A model generated the notes under the pieces. That model was given only the letters and a program-made list of their open reading frames with translations. It had not been told where the DNA came from and made no database searches. 14,155 nucleotides of DNA from Acidobacteriaceae bacterium. Its GTDB lineage: Bacteria > Acidobacteriota > Terriglobia > Bryobacterales > Bryobacteraceae. The position numbers and the translations under genes were made by a program. Where the stretch lies: contig JAFASD010000308.1 of assembly GCA_019244945.1 (NCBI GenBank), forward strand, positions 1 to 14,155, read 5' to 3'. Of the stretch, positions 7,991-14,155 are shown piece after piece. The stretch's first letter is position 1; the number at the start of each line of letters is the position of its first letter.

Positions 7991-8490
7991 AACGATCGGG
8001 TTCAACCACGATCCTGCTGATCGGCCTTTTCAAGCTGTTCAAAGCGCTTCTGCTGATTGCAGTGGGAATAGGAGCGCTGAAGCTTCTCCACAAGAACGTT
8101 GCGGACGTGGCGACTCATTGGATTGAAGTTTTGCGCGTCGATCCGGAGAACCGGTTTATCCATCCGATGCTTAGCAAACTGTTCCGGATTGGACCGAAGC
8201 AACTGAAAGAACTCAGCGCGGGAACATTCTTTTACGCGGCATTGCTTTTAGTTGAGGGCGTAGGGCTGTTGATGCGAAAGCACTGGGCAGAATACTTCAC
8301 TGCGATCATGACCGCTGCTTTAATTCCACTCGAGGTTTACGAGCTGGCGAAGCACTTCACGGCGGCCAAGGTGATTGTGCTTCTCGTTAATGTCGCGATT
8401 GTCGTTTACCTTGTGGCAAGACTGCGCGGTCGACGCGGCGGCGGCCGATCGCAACCGCGCACAACTCGCGCCACAGTTTTGCACAAATGA
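7987..8490 (+). CDS. DUF2127 family integral membrane protein
   Basis: The protein has 167 residues. The start is ATG 7987, overlapping the GH42 stop codon (ATGA), with an AGAGGAG ribosome-binding site just ahead inside the GH42 gene. The frame is open further upstream, but that stretch lies inside GH42 coding sequence. Four hydrophobic helices are visible at roughly 8-33, 78-97, 99-118 and 122-140. Motifs seen are the LFKLFKALLLIAVGIGALKLLH start, the LRVDPENRF loop and the YAALLLVEGVGLLMRKHWAEYF region, which fit the DUF2127 family. The C-terminus is short and basic. The biochemical role of this family is not known. Placement between a glycosidase and an outer-membrane receptor, with ATGA overlaps at both ends, suggests tightly coupled expression with them. 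Confidence 0.88.
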   Translation: MKRSGSTTILLIGLFKLFKALLLIAVGIGALKLLHKNVADVATHWIEVLRVDPENRFIHPMLSKLFRIGPKQLKELSAGTFFYAALLLVEGVGLLMRKHWAEYFTAIMTAALIPLEVYELAKHFTAAKVIVLLVNVAIVVYLVARLRGRRGGGRSQPRTTRATVLHK

Positions 8491-11400
8491 GATCAGCCAT
8501 AGTTTTAGTTCTGGCGTTTGCAGTCAGCGCCTGGTCTCGCCAGGATGCGGGCAGTGAGTGGAATGGCGTAGTGCAGGCGGAGAACGGGGCGAGCATCGGG
8601 GATGCCACGGTTGAATTGGTATCGGGAACAGTCAAGCTGTCGGCCACCACGGGACCGGATGGTCACTACCACTTCGCGTCAGTGCCGCGAGGGCGTTATC
8701 AGTTGGTTGTGCGAGAGGAGAAGCTAGAGTTTGTTTATTCGGGAGCTCTGAATTTGCCCGTGACGACGCTGGCAAAGATCGTAGTCTTGGAGCGCGGCGC
8801 GCTTTCGGTTGATCTCGGGACGGAGTCGGCGGGGACCGGCGGAGAAACGCTTTCCGCTAAGGCGGTCTCTGCAATTCCTCTTAACAAGCGCGACTTCAGC
8901 CAGCTTCTTCTTCTGGCAGCGGGCACCATGACCGATGCGAATGGGGCAACGAACTTCACGCAGCAGTTCGCGGTGAACGGCCAGCGTGGCGTGGAGGCGG
9001 TGTTCGCGGTGGATGGCGCGGATACCAGTGATCCGGAGGTGGGTGGGGCGACGTTTTCGAATTTCAATGTGGATGCGGTCCAGGAAATTCAGTCGTCCTC
9101 GGGTTGGATGCCCGCCGAGATTGGCCGTGGCGCGGCAGGATTTACGAACATCGTCACGCGTTCTGGAACAGACAGCTTTCATGGATCGCTATTTGAGTTT
9201 GTCCGGAATTCCGCTTTTGATGCGCGTAATTTTTTCGATCGGAGATCCATTGCGAATCCGGGGCGGATTCCGCCTTTTCGCAGGAATGAGTTTGGCTTCA
9301 CGCTAGGCGGCCCAATTTCGATACCGGGCCTTGGCGAGAGCAGCCATAAAACGGAATTTTTCGCCGAGTATCAAGGTTTTCGCCAGGTTTTGGGAACCAC
9401 GCAGGTGCTGCCTCTTCCCACCGCGGGCGAGCGCGCCGGAATCGATACCACTGCATTTCCAGGAGACACGCTGATCGTGCCGGTGAACCCGAAAATCGCG
9501 GCGCTGATCGATCGATATCCGCTTCCTAACGATCCGCAAGGTCCATTTGGGGCGCGTACTTATGCAACTTCCTCGAAAGTCACGACCGATGCAGACCAAT
9601 TCTCGTTCCGCATTGACCATCAGCTCTCATCCAAAGATCATTTGTTCGGCCGAGTGAGCGTCAATAACCTGAGCGGTCCGGCGACGAATCCCGACCAGAC
9701 TGCTCTTGACCCAAGTTTCGGAATTATTTATCGAGACCATCAGCGGAACGCGGTGCTCACGTGGACCCGGACGCTTTCGCCGAATTTCTCTTCGGAATCG
9801 TCGGTGAGCTTCACGCGGACGACGCCGTCTTTCCCAACGTTTGATCACCTGGATCCAGCGTTGGTTTTTGGCGATGGGCTATACGAGCCGTTTGATGCGG
9901 CAGCAGGATCGGTGACGACGTCGCTCGGCAATCTCTTTCAAGGACGGCAAAATCTTGCGTGGATACGGGGCAAGCACTCTCTGAAAGCTGGAGTGGAATT
10001 TCGGGCCAATCGGGATACCACCTACTTCGGGGTTACGCCGAATGGCCAATATACGTTCGGGGGCGGCACGGCGTACTCGCCAGTCGACATTCCATCCGCG
10101 AGCGGCACTCACAACATCCCAGCCGGCGCGCCGCTACCCGACACGCTCAGTGCTTTGCTGACCGGCAGCGCGTTCGCATACACGATTGCGGTTGCGCCGC
10201 CAAATTTTCCGCAGGGCGATCAGATTGGAGTGGCGGCGATATCGAGATATAACGTGAGTCTTTATATACAGGACACGTGGAGAATTTCCGATCGCCTGCT
10301 ACTGGATTATGGATTGCGATATGAACTCTACACACCCATTAGCGAGAGAGCAAAGCGGACAGCCGGCGTGGCATTCGTTTCGGGGACAAATGGACCGCAA
10401 CAGGAATATCTAATTAATCCACAGCCCGGCTACAAGCTCATCGGGAACGACTGGGGACCGCGGGTGCGGATCAACTGGCGGGCAAGCCAAAATTTTTGGA
10501 TTAGAGTGGGTGGCGCGATTACGACGATTCCGCCTAACATTTGGCAGGACAATATGCTGACCGGCGCGGCACCTTATGTCGATTATCCGCGTCTGACGGC
10601 ATCGCCCGGCGCGCCACTTCTTTTCGGTACGCGAATTACGCCCGAGGACTTGCCGGGGGTTTACACGCCGACAGGGGTAAACATTCTGGCTTCGGGCAAT
10701 TCCAAAGCTGTACCGCCCAACACGGTTTGGGACATCGATCGTTTTGAGCAAGGCATTGCGGCCCTGAATCCCAGCCATCAAATCACGCCTTTGAATGTGA
10801 ACGCCATCTCGCGAGATTTTCGCAACGCGTATTTGGAGACGTGGTCGTTCGCGCTGGAGCGACCCATTGGACGGCTTGCAGCAAACGCGGCGTACGTTGG
10901 GACGGCGGGAGTGAGCCTTCCGGCCATCAACTTCCCGAACGGCTATCCCGGCGCGACGGCGGGTTTCGCTCCGTACACGCAATTCAATGCTTCGGGCGAA
11001 ACGATTGGCGGCTTCGGGACGGAGATCCTGATGACCAACCGCTCGCATTCGACGTATCACGCATTGCAGAGCTCCTTGCAGGGGCGGGTCACAAGCGGAG
11101 GTCCCGATATCCAGGCGAGTTTTACGTGGTCGAAGTCGCTGGACGACGTAAGCACAGTGATTGGCGGGTTCATCAGCGGCGCGTCAGGCGCTGTAGCTCC
11201 TGCGTGGCCGCAAGATCCGTTCGATACGCGGGCTGAGAAAGGTCCGTCCACATTTGACATTGAGCGCGCCTTTACGCTTACTGCCATTCAGGATTTACAT
11301 GCAGACCGCCTCGCTGGTTTCCGGCTTCTTGGGCCGAAGCTCACGCGTGGTTGGCAGTTGCTGAGTGTCTCCTCGATCAACAGTGGCGCACCATTCACGG

Positions 11401-11849
11401 TGTATTCGGGCGTGCAGCAGACCGGAGTGGGATCGAACGGGGTAGACCGGCCGGATCAGATCGCAGATCCGGAATTATCGACGAGCCGTAAGATTCGCGA
11501 GGATTACTTCGGTCTGGGGGCAAACAATGCATCGTATTTTCTGATCCCGTTGAACGTGCCGGGAGGGACTGGGCCGAATCAGGGCGTGTTTGGATCGTTG
11601 GGCCGGGATACTTTCCGCGGGCCTGCGCTCTACAATTTCGACTTTGCACTGATCAAAGACACGCCGCTTAAGGTGGAGACCGGTCACGAAGTGATGGATC
11701 TGCAGTTCCGCGCGGAATTTTTCAACCTGTTTAATGTTGTTAATTTCGGGCTACCGGCGAATACGATAAAAGGTTCGGGGTTTGGAGAGATAAACCGGAC
11801 TGCGTCGAACTCGCGGCAGATTCAGTTCTCGCTGAAGTTAATGTTCTGA
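8487..11849 (+). CDS. TonB-dependent receptor, Oar-like, with carboxypeptidase-regulatory-like N-terminal domain
   Basis: The protein has 1120 residues. A signal peptide covers about 1-17. Residues about 24-95 are a carboxypeptidase D regulatory-like beta-sandwich (NGVVQAENGASIGDATVEL, then DGHYHFASVPRGRYQLVV). A plug domain follows at about 120-225, with VNGQRG and VDGADTSDP. The rest is a long outer-membrane beta-barrel rich in alternating aromatic strands, with the late motif FRAEFFNLFN at 1074-1083 and a terminal Phe expected for barrel assembly. Acidobacteriota carry many such receptors, often for glycans, peptides or plant polymers. The neighbouring GH42 gene points to a galactose-containing ligand, but this is inference. 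The start overlaps the DUF2127 stop (ATGA) and has no clear ribosome-binding site, so translation is probably coupled. A TonB box was not identified. Confidence 0.93.
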   Translation: MRSAIVLVLAFAVSAWSRQDAGSEWNGVVQAENGASIGDATVELVSGTVKLSATTGPDGHYHFASVPRGRYQLVVREEKLEFVYSGALNLPVTTLAKIVVLERGALSVDLGTESAGTGGETLSAKAVSAIPLNKRDFSQLLLLAAGTMTDANGATNFTQQFAVNGQRGVEAVFAVDGADTSDPEVGGATFSNFNVDAVQEIQSSSGWMPAEIGRGAAGFTNIVTRSGTDSFHGSLFEFVRNSAFDARNFFDRRSIANPGRIPPFRRNEFGFTLGGPISIPGLGESSHKTEFFAEYQGFRQVLGTTQVLPLPTAGERAGIDTTAFPGDTLIVPVNPKIAALIDRYPLPNDPQGPFGARTYATSSKVTTDADQFSFRIDHQLSSKDHLFGRVSVNNLSGPATNPDQTALDPSFGIIYRDHQRNAVLTWTRTLSPNFSSESSVSFTRTTPSFPTFDHLDPALVFGDGLYEPFDAAAGSVTTSLGNLFQGRQNLAWIRGKHSLKAGVEFRANRDTTYFGVTPNGQYTFGGGTAYSPVDIPSASGTHNIPAGAPLPDTLSALLTGSAFAYTIAVAPPNFPQGDQIGVAAISRYNVSLYIQDTWRISDRLLLDYGLRYELYTPISERAKRTAGVAFVSGTNGPQQEYLINPQPGYKLIGNDWGPRVRINWRASQNFWIRVGGAITTIPPNIWQDNMLTGAAPYVDYPRLTASPGAPLLFGTRITPEDLPGVYTPTGVNILASGNSKAVPPNTVWDIDRFEQGIAALNPSHQITPLNVNAISRDFRNAYLETWSFALERPIGRLAANAAYVGTAGVSLPAINFPNGYPGATAGFAPYTQFNASGETIGGFGTEILMTNRSHSTYHALQSSLQGRVTSGGPDIQASFTWSKSLDDVSTVIGGFISGASGAVAPAWPQDPFDTRAEKGPSTFDIERAFTLTAIQDLHADRLAGFRLLGPKLTRGWQLLSVSSINSGAPFTVYSGVQQTGVGSNGVDRPDQIADPELSTSRKIREDYFGLGANNASYFLIPLNVPGGTGPNQGVFGSLGRDTFRGPALYNFDFALIKDTPLKVETGHEVMDLQFRAEFFNLFNVVNFGLPANTIKGSGFGEINRTASNSRQIQFSLKLMF

Positions 11850-11860
11850 TGATATTAGTG

Positions 11861-11898
11861 CGCCTGTCCGGAGTAAGGGGAAGAGGCGTCTGGTTTTT
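11861..11898 (+). terminator. Weak candidate intrinsic terminator after the receptor gene
   Basis: CGCCT at 11861-11865 can pair with AGGCG at 11884-11888, and a T-rich stretch (GGTTTTT) follows. The stem is only five base pairs with a long loop, so this is weak. It could separate the receptor operon from the tol operon. Confidence 0.25.
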
Positions 11899-11903
11899 AT
11901 AAT
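11898..11903 (+). promoter_or_regulatory. Candidate -10 element for the tol operon
   Basis: A perfect TATAAT lies 32 bases before the tolQ start codon, and would place transcription start near 11910. No matching -35 hexamer is seen at 16-18 bases upstream. The call rests on one box and on its position. Confidence 0.3.
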
Positions 11904-11935
11904 GAAGACGAAGCAACGAAAGGACTCGATTCATA

Positions 11936-12610
11936 TTGCCCTTCACCTTTCCCGCGGATCTTAGCCTGTGGGACATCATTCAAAACCTTCGACCGGTTCC
12001 GCTAGCCATCATCGTTCTCTTGATCCTGTTTTCACTGTTTTCGTGGACGATCGTGTTTTCGAAAGGGACTGTATTTAGCCGGGCGAAGCGTGAAAATCGC
12101 AGTTTTCTCCGCGCGTTCCGAAAAGCCAGCAACTTGCAGGCGGTAGCGGTGGCGAGTGAACAATTCACTTCGGCCCCGCTGGTCGCGGTCTTCGATTTCG
12201 GCTATGGGGAAATTGAGCGCCAGATCAAGCAGCGCGGGGCGCTGGTTAATAAAGACGCAATCGAGCGCAGCTTGCAGCTGGGCATTAGCGAAGAAGTCAC
12301 CAAGCTGGAGATGAATATGAGTTGGCTGGCAACGGTCGCATCGGTATCTCCGTTCATCGGCCTGTTTGGGACGGTTTGGGGCATTATCGATGCATTCGCC
12401 GGATTGGGAAATGCGGGGAGCGCGAGCCTGCGCGCGGTGGCGCCGGGTATCTCGGAGGCGCTGATTACGACCGCGATTGGTCTCGCGGCAGCCATTCCGG
12501 CAGCTATTTTTTACAACGTGTTCGGAACACGGATTAAAGAGATGGGCACGCGTATGGAGGACTTCGCAATCGAGTTTCAGAATCTCGCCGAGAGGGATTT
12601 CGGCGGCTAG
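11936..12610 (+). CDS. tolQ: TolQ/ExbB-family proton channel subunit
   Basis: The protein has 224 residues and belongs to the MotA/TolQ/ExbB proton channel family. Three membrane helices are placed as in the family: TM1 about 21-42 (VPLAIIVLLILFSLFSW), TM2 about 129-155 (ATVASVSPFIGLFGTVWGII) and TM3 about 173-196 (ALITTAIGLAAAIPAAIFYN). A large cytoplasmic loop lies between TM1 and TM2. With TolR it forms the proton-driven motor of the Tol-Pal envelope system. The start is a TTG at 11936: no in-frame ATG exists before residue 124, and AAGGA lies 11 bases upstream. The downstream order tolR, tonB/tolA, tolB supports TolQ rather than ExbB. Confidence 0.93.
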   Translation: MPFTFPADLSLWDIIQNLRPVPLAIIVLLILFSLFSWTIVFSKGTVFSRAKRENRSFLRAFRKASNLQAVAVASEQFTSAPLVAVFDFGYGEIERQIKQRGALVNKDAIERSLQLGISEEVTKLEMNMSWLATVASVSPFIGLFGTVWGIIDAFAGLGNAGSASLRAVAPGISEALITTAIGLAAAIPAAIFYNVFGTRIKEMGTRMEDFAIEFQNLAERDFGG

Positions 12611-12625
12611 GAATCAGGGATCGTT

Positions 12626-13072
12626 ATGGCATTTACTTTCAGAGGAGAAGGCGGACATCTCGGGCGGAGATTTGGCGGCCCCTCCGCGATGTCTGAAATC
12701 AATGTCGTTCCGTTAGTGGACGTTGTCCTGGTCTTGCTGGTGATCTTCATGATTACGGCGAACGTGATGGAGTTCGGTCTCGACATCCAGGTGCCGAAAG
12801 TCAAACGAGTTCAGAACACCGCACAAGATCTCCCGGTGGTGAGCATCACAAAGAATGGCGAATCGTTTTTGAATGATAAGCCCATCAACATAAATTTATT
12901 GGCGCAAGGCATCCGACAGCGTTTTCACAATCCCACGGCTGTCTACGTTCGAGCCGATAAAGAAACGACCTGGGACATCATCGCGCAGATCGTTGCTGAG
13001 CTCGGCGACGCGAACTTTGAAGTAAAGATGGTGACGGCGCCCGTTGATTCTTCCGCGCGTCAGCCGCGCTGA
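12626..13072 (+). CDS. tolR: TolR/ExbD-family motor subunit
   Basis: The protein has 148 residues, typical of TolR/ExbD. A short cytoplasmic N-terminus contains SEINVVPLVD, followed by a single helix at about 29-47. The essential membrane Asp of the family is Asp32 in PLVDVVLVLL. The periplasmic domain (about 60-140) carries VSITKNGESFLNDKPI and AVYVRADKETTWDIIAQIV. It works with TolQ to turn proton flow into force on the TolA/TonB partner. It starts 15 bases after tolQ with an AGGGA site five bases before the ATG. Confidence 0.93.
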   Translation: MAFTFRGEGGHLGRRFGGPSAMSEINVVPLVDVVLVLLVIFMITANVMEFGLDIQVPKVKRVQNTAQDLPVVSITKNGESFLNDKPININLLAQGIRQRFHNPTAVYVRADKETTWDIIAQIVAELGDANFEVKMVTAPVDSSARQPR

Positions 13073-13077
13073 CCGAA

Positions 13078-13857
13078 ATGGCAGAGCCACTCGACATTCT
13101 GGACGAGCGCGATCCACTGGCCTTTCCCTTCGTAGGCTCGCTGGTCATTCACATGTCTGTGGTCGCCGTTTTGTTCCTGGGCTGGTATTGGATGAATCGA
13201 GCGCGCGAAACTTTGGGCGATATCAACCCTGCGGGTGGTCCGGCGTATGCGGTTTCTCCGGTTCACAATATTCCGATTCCGCGGCGTGAGGCGCCTCCGA
13301 ATCCGGTGGCTAGCGACACGCAGTCGCTCGCGCCCTCTGCGCCTGCCAAGCAAGAAGCACAAAAGAAACAAGCGGCGCCCGAAAAGAACGCGGTAGAGAT
13401 TCCAGACAAGATGAAGCGGCAGGCGGAAAAGCCCTTGCATCAACAGCAATACATGCAGCCAGCGCCTCAGAATCAGATCTACAGCAGGTCGCGGACGGCG
13501 GTTTCGAACCCGATGTACGGCGCGCAAAGCGGAGCAGGCCAAGTCGGGATTGGGCCGAACACGCCGCTCGGAAACAACCGCCTTGGGGCTTATGCCGAAC
13601 TGATTCGTGAACGCATCGCGCAGAACTGGAATACCAATGGGCTGGATGCACGCACGCAGTCTGTCCCGGCAATCGTCAGCTTCCAGATCATGCGCGATGG
13701 CAGTGTTCGGCAGGTTCAGGTCGTGCAGTCGAGTGGTAATCCATCGATCGATAACACCGCTTTGCGAGCCGTTTACAATTCGAATCCGTTGGCGGCGCTT
13801 CCGCCTCAAGTAAGCGAGAGCTATATTTCGGCGCAGTTCACCTTCAATTTACGCTGA
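13078..13857 (+). CDS. TonB/TolA-type energy transducer (tolA position)
   Basis: The protein has 259 residues with the usual three-part layout. A short cytoplasmic N-terminus leads to a membrane anchor at about 18-38 (FVGSLVIHMSVVAVLFLGWYW). A Pro/Gln/Ala/Lys-rich periplasmic linker spans about 60-165. The C-terminal alpha/beta domain lies at about 172-259 (YAELIRERIAQNWN, VSFQIMRDGSVRQVQVVQSSGN, ALRAVYNSNPLAALPP). The C-terminus resembles the TonB/TolA family. It links the TolQ-TolR motor to outer-membrane or periplasmic partners. Synteny between tolR and tolB suggests the TolA role, but the linker is much shorter than the long helical TolA of enterobacteria and looks more like TonB, so a symbol is not assigned. 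It starts five bases after tolR and overlaps tolB by one base (TGATG). Confidence 0.88.
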   Translation: MAEPLDILDERDPLAFPFVGSLVIHMSVVAVLFLGWYWMNRARETLGDINPAGGPAYAVSPVHNIPIPRREAPPNPVASDTQSLAPSAPAKQEAQKKQAAPEKNAVEIPDKMKRQAEKPLHQQQYMQPAPQNQIYSRSRTAVSNPMYGAQSGAGQVGIGPNTPLGNNRLGAYAELIRERIAQNWNTNGLDARTQSVPAIVSFQIMRDGSVRQVQVVQSSGNPSIDNTALRAVYNSNPLAALPPQVSESYISAQFTFNLR

Positions 13858-14155
13858 TGCGAATTTTCATTTCCACTATCCTGATTGCTTGCGGTTTAGG
13901 CTGGCTTGCCGCCCAGCAGATCCAAGTTCAAATCGAAAAGAATCCGGGTAAGCCGCACGTCGCGGTTTCCGATTTCCGGGCTTCCGGAACTGCGGCTTCG
14001 ATCATAGGCGTGTTCAATACGACAGTCGCTAACGATCTGCAGAGCTCGCCAGCGATCAACTTTATTCCGAAGACGCTTTATCCGCTGCAGACTCCGCAGC
14101 AACCTTCCGATCTGCTGGGCGGCGTCGCTCCGCCAAGCCGAGGCGCGGTCACGCC
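13857..14155 (+). CDS. tolB: TolB, N-terminal part (cut by window edge)
   Basis: Ninety-nine complete codons are present and the frame is open to the right edge. A signal peptide (MRIFISTILIACGLGWLAAQ) precedes a domain with HVAVSDFRASGTAA, FNTTVANDLQSS and FIPKTLYPLQ. This is the pattern of the TolB N-terminal domain, with its periplasmic alpha/beta fold that contacts TolA. The beta-propeller that binds Pal should follow outside the window. The start codon overlaps the stop of the preceding gene (TGATG), so translation is probably coupled. The call rests on these motifs and on the order tolQ-tolR-tonB/tolA-tolB. Confidence 0.85.
   Translation, partial: MRIFISTILIACGLGWLAAQQIQVQIEKNPGKPHVAVSDFRASGTAASIIGVFNTTVANDLQSSPAINFIPKTLYPLQTPQQPSDLLGGVAPPSRGAVT

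Noticed and set aside
10410..11060. Minus-strand open frame of 216 residues
   Set aside because: It is antisense to the receptor beta-barrel, is Arg-rich and has no identifiable domain.
11902..11964. Twenty-codon basic open frame just before and into tolQ, considered as a leader peptide
   Set aside because: Its ATG overlaps the candidate TATAAT box, so it could not be made from that promoter, and it has no ribosome-binding site. Chance is the simpler explanation.
13060..13809. Minus-strand open frame of 249 residues, very rich in Arg
   Set aside because: It is the complement of the TonB/TolA-type gene. Its Arg-rich, low-complexity product is typical of a shadow frame in GC-rich DNA.

Overview
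The window looks like chromosome from a member of the Acidobacteriota, probably a Solibacter/Bryobacter-type soil lineage. This is inferred from gene content: an Oar-like TonB-dependent receptor with a carboxypeptidase-regulatory-like N-terminal domain, a sensor kinase with a large periplasmic region of OB-fold-like repeats, and a tolQ-tolR-tolA/tonB-tolB cluster, together with moderately high GC. No RNA genes, insertion sequences, phage genes or CRISPR arrays were seen. Coding density is high and every major gene is intact apart from those cut by the window edges.

Layout. (1) Positions 1-3183, minus strand: one very long frame encoding a membrane sensor histidine kinase. Its C-terminal end (most of the ATPase domain and anything after it) lies off the left edge. 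(2) A 188-base divergent intergenic region. (3) 3372-5585, plus: an APC-superfamily amino-acid permease with a cytoplasmic universal-stress-protein-like tail. (4) 5586-5881: a small spacer with a short 10-base-periodic repeat and a 72-residue minus-strand gene of unknown function. (5) 5882-11849, plus: three genes joined by 4-base ATGA overlaps. They encode an exported GH42 beta-galactosidase-type glycosidase, a four-helix DUF2127 membrane protein and a large TonB-dependent outer-membrane receptor. (6) 11936-14155, plus: the start of a Tol-Pal operon, with TolQ, TolR, a TonB/TolA-type energy transducer, and TolB cut by the right edge.

How the genes may work together. The three-gene overlap group reads as a galactoside or plant-polysaccharide use locus: an outer-membrane receptor for binding or uptake, and an exported glycosidase to cleave the ligand. 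The role of the DUF2127 protein is unknown. The Tol cluster directly downstream supplies the proton-driven TolQ/TolR motor. Its third component ends in a TonB/TolA-type domain, so it could serve envelope constriction, receptor energisation, or both. The divergent sensor kinase and permease may form a sensing/transport pair, but only gene arrangement supports that.

No gene here is clearly a wholly new system. The most unusual items are the architecture of the sensor kinase, the translationally coupled GH42-DUF2127-receptor trio, and the permease-Usp fusion.
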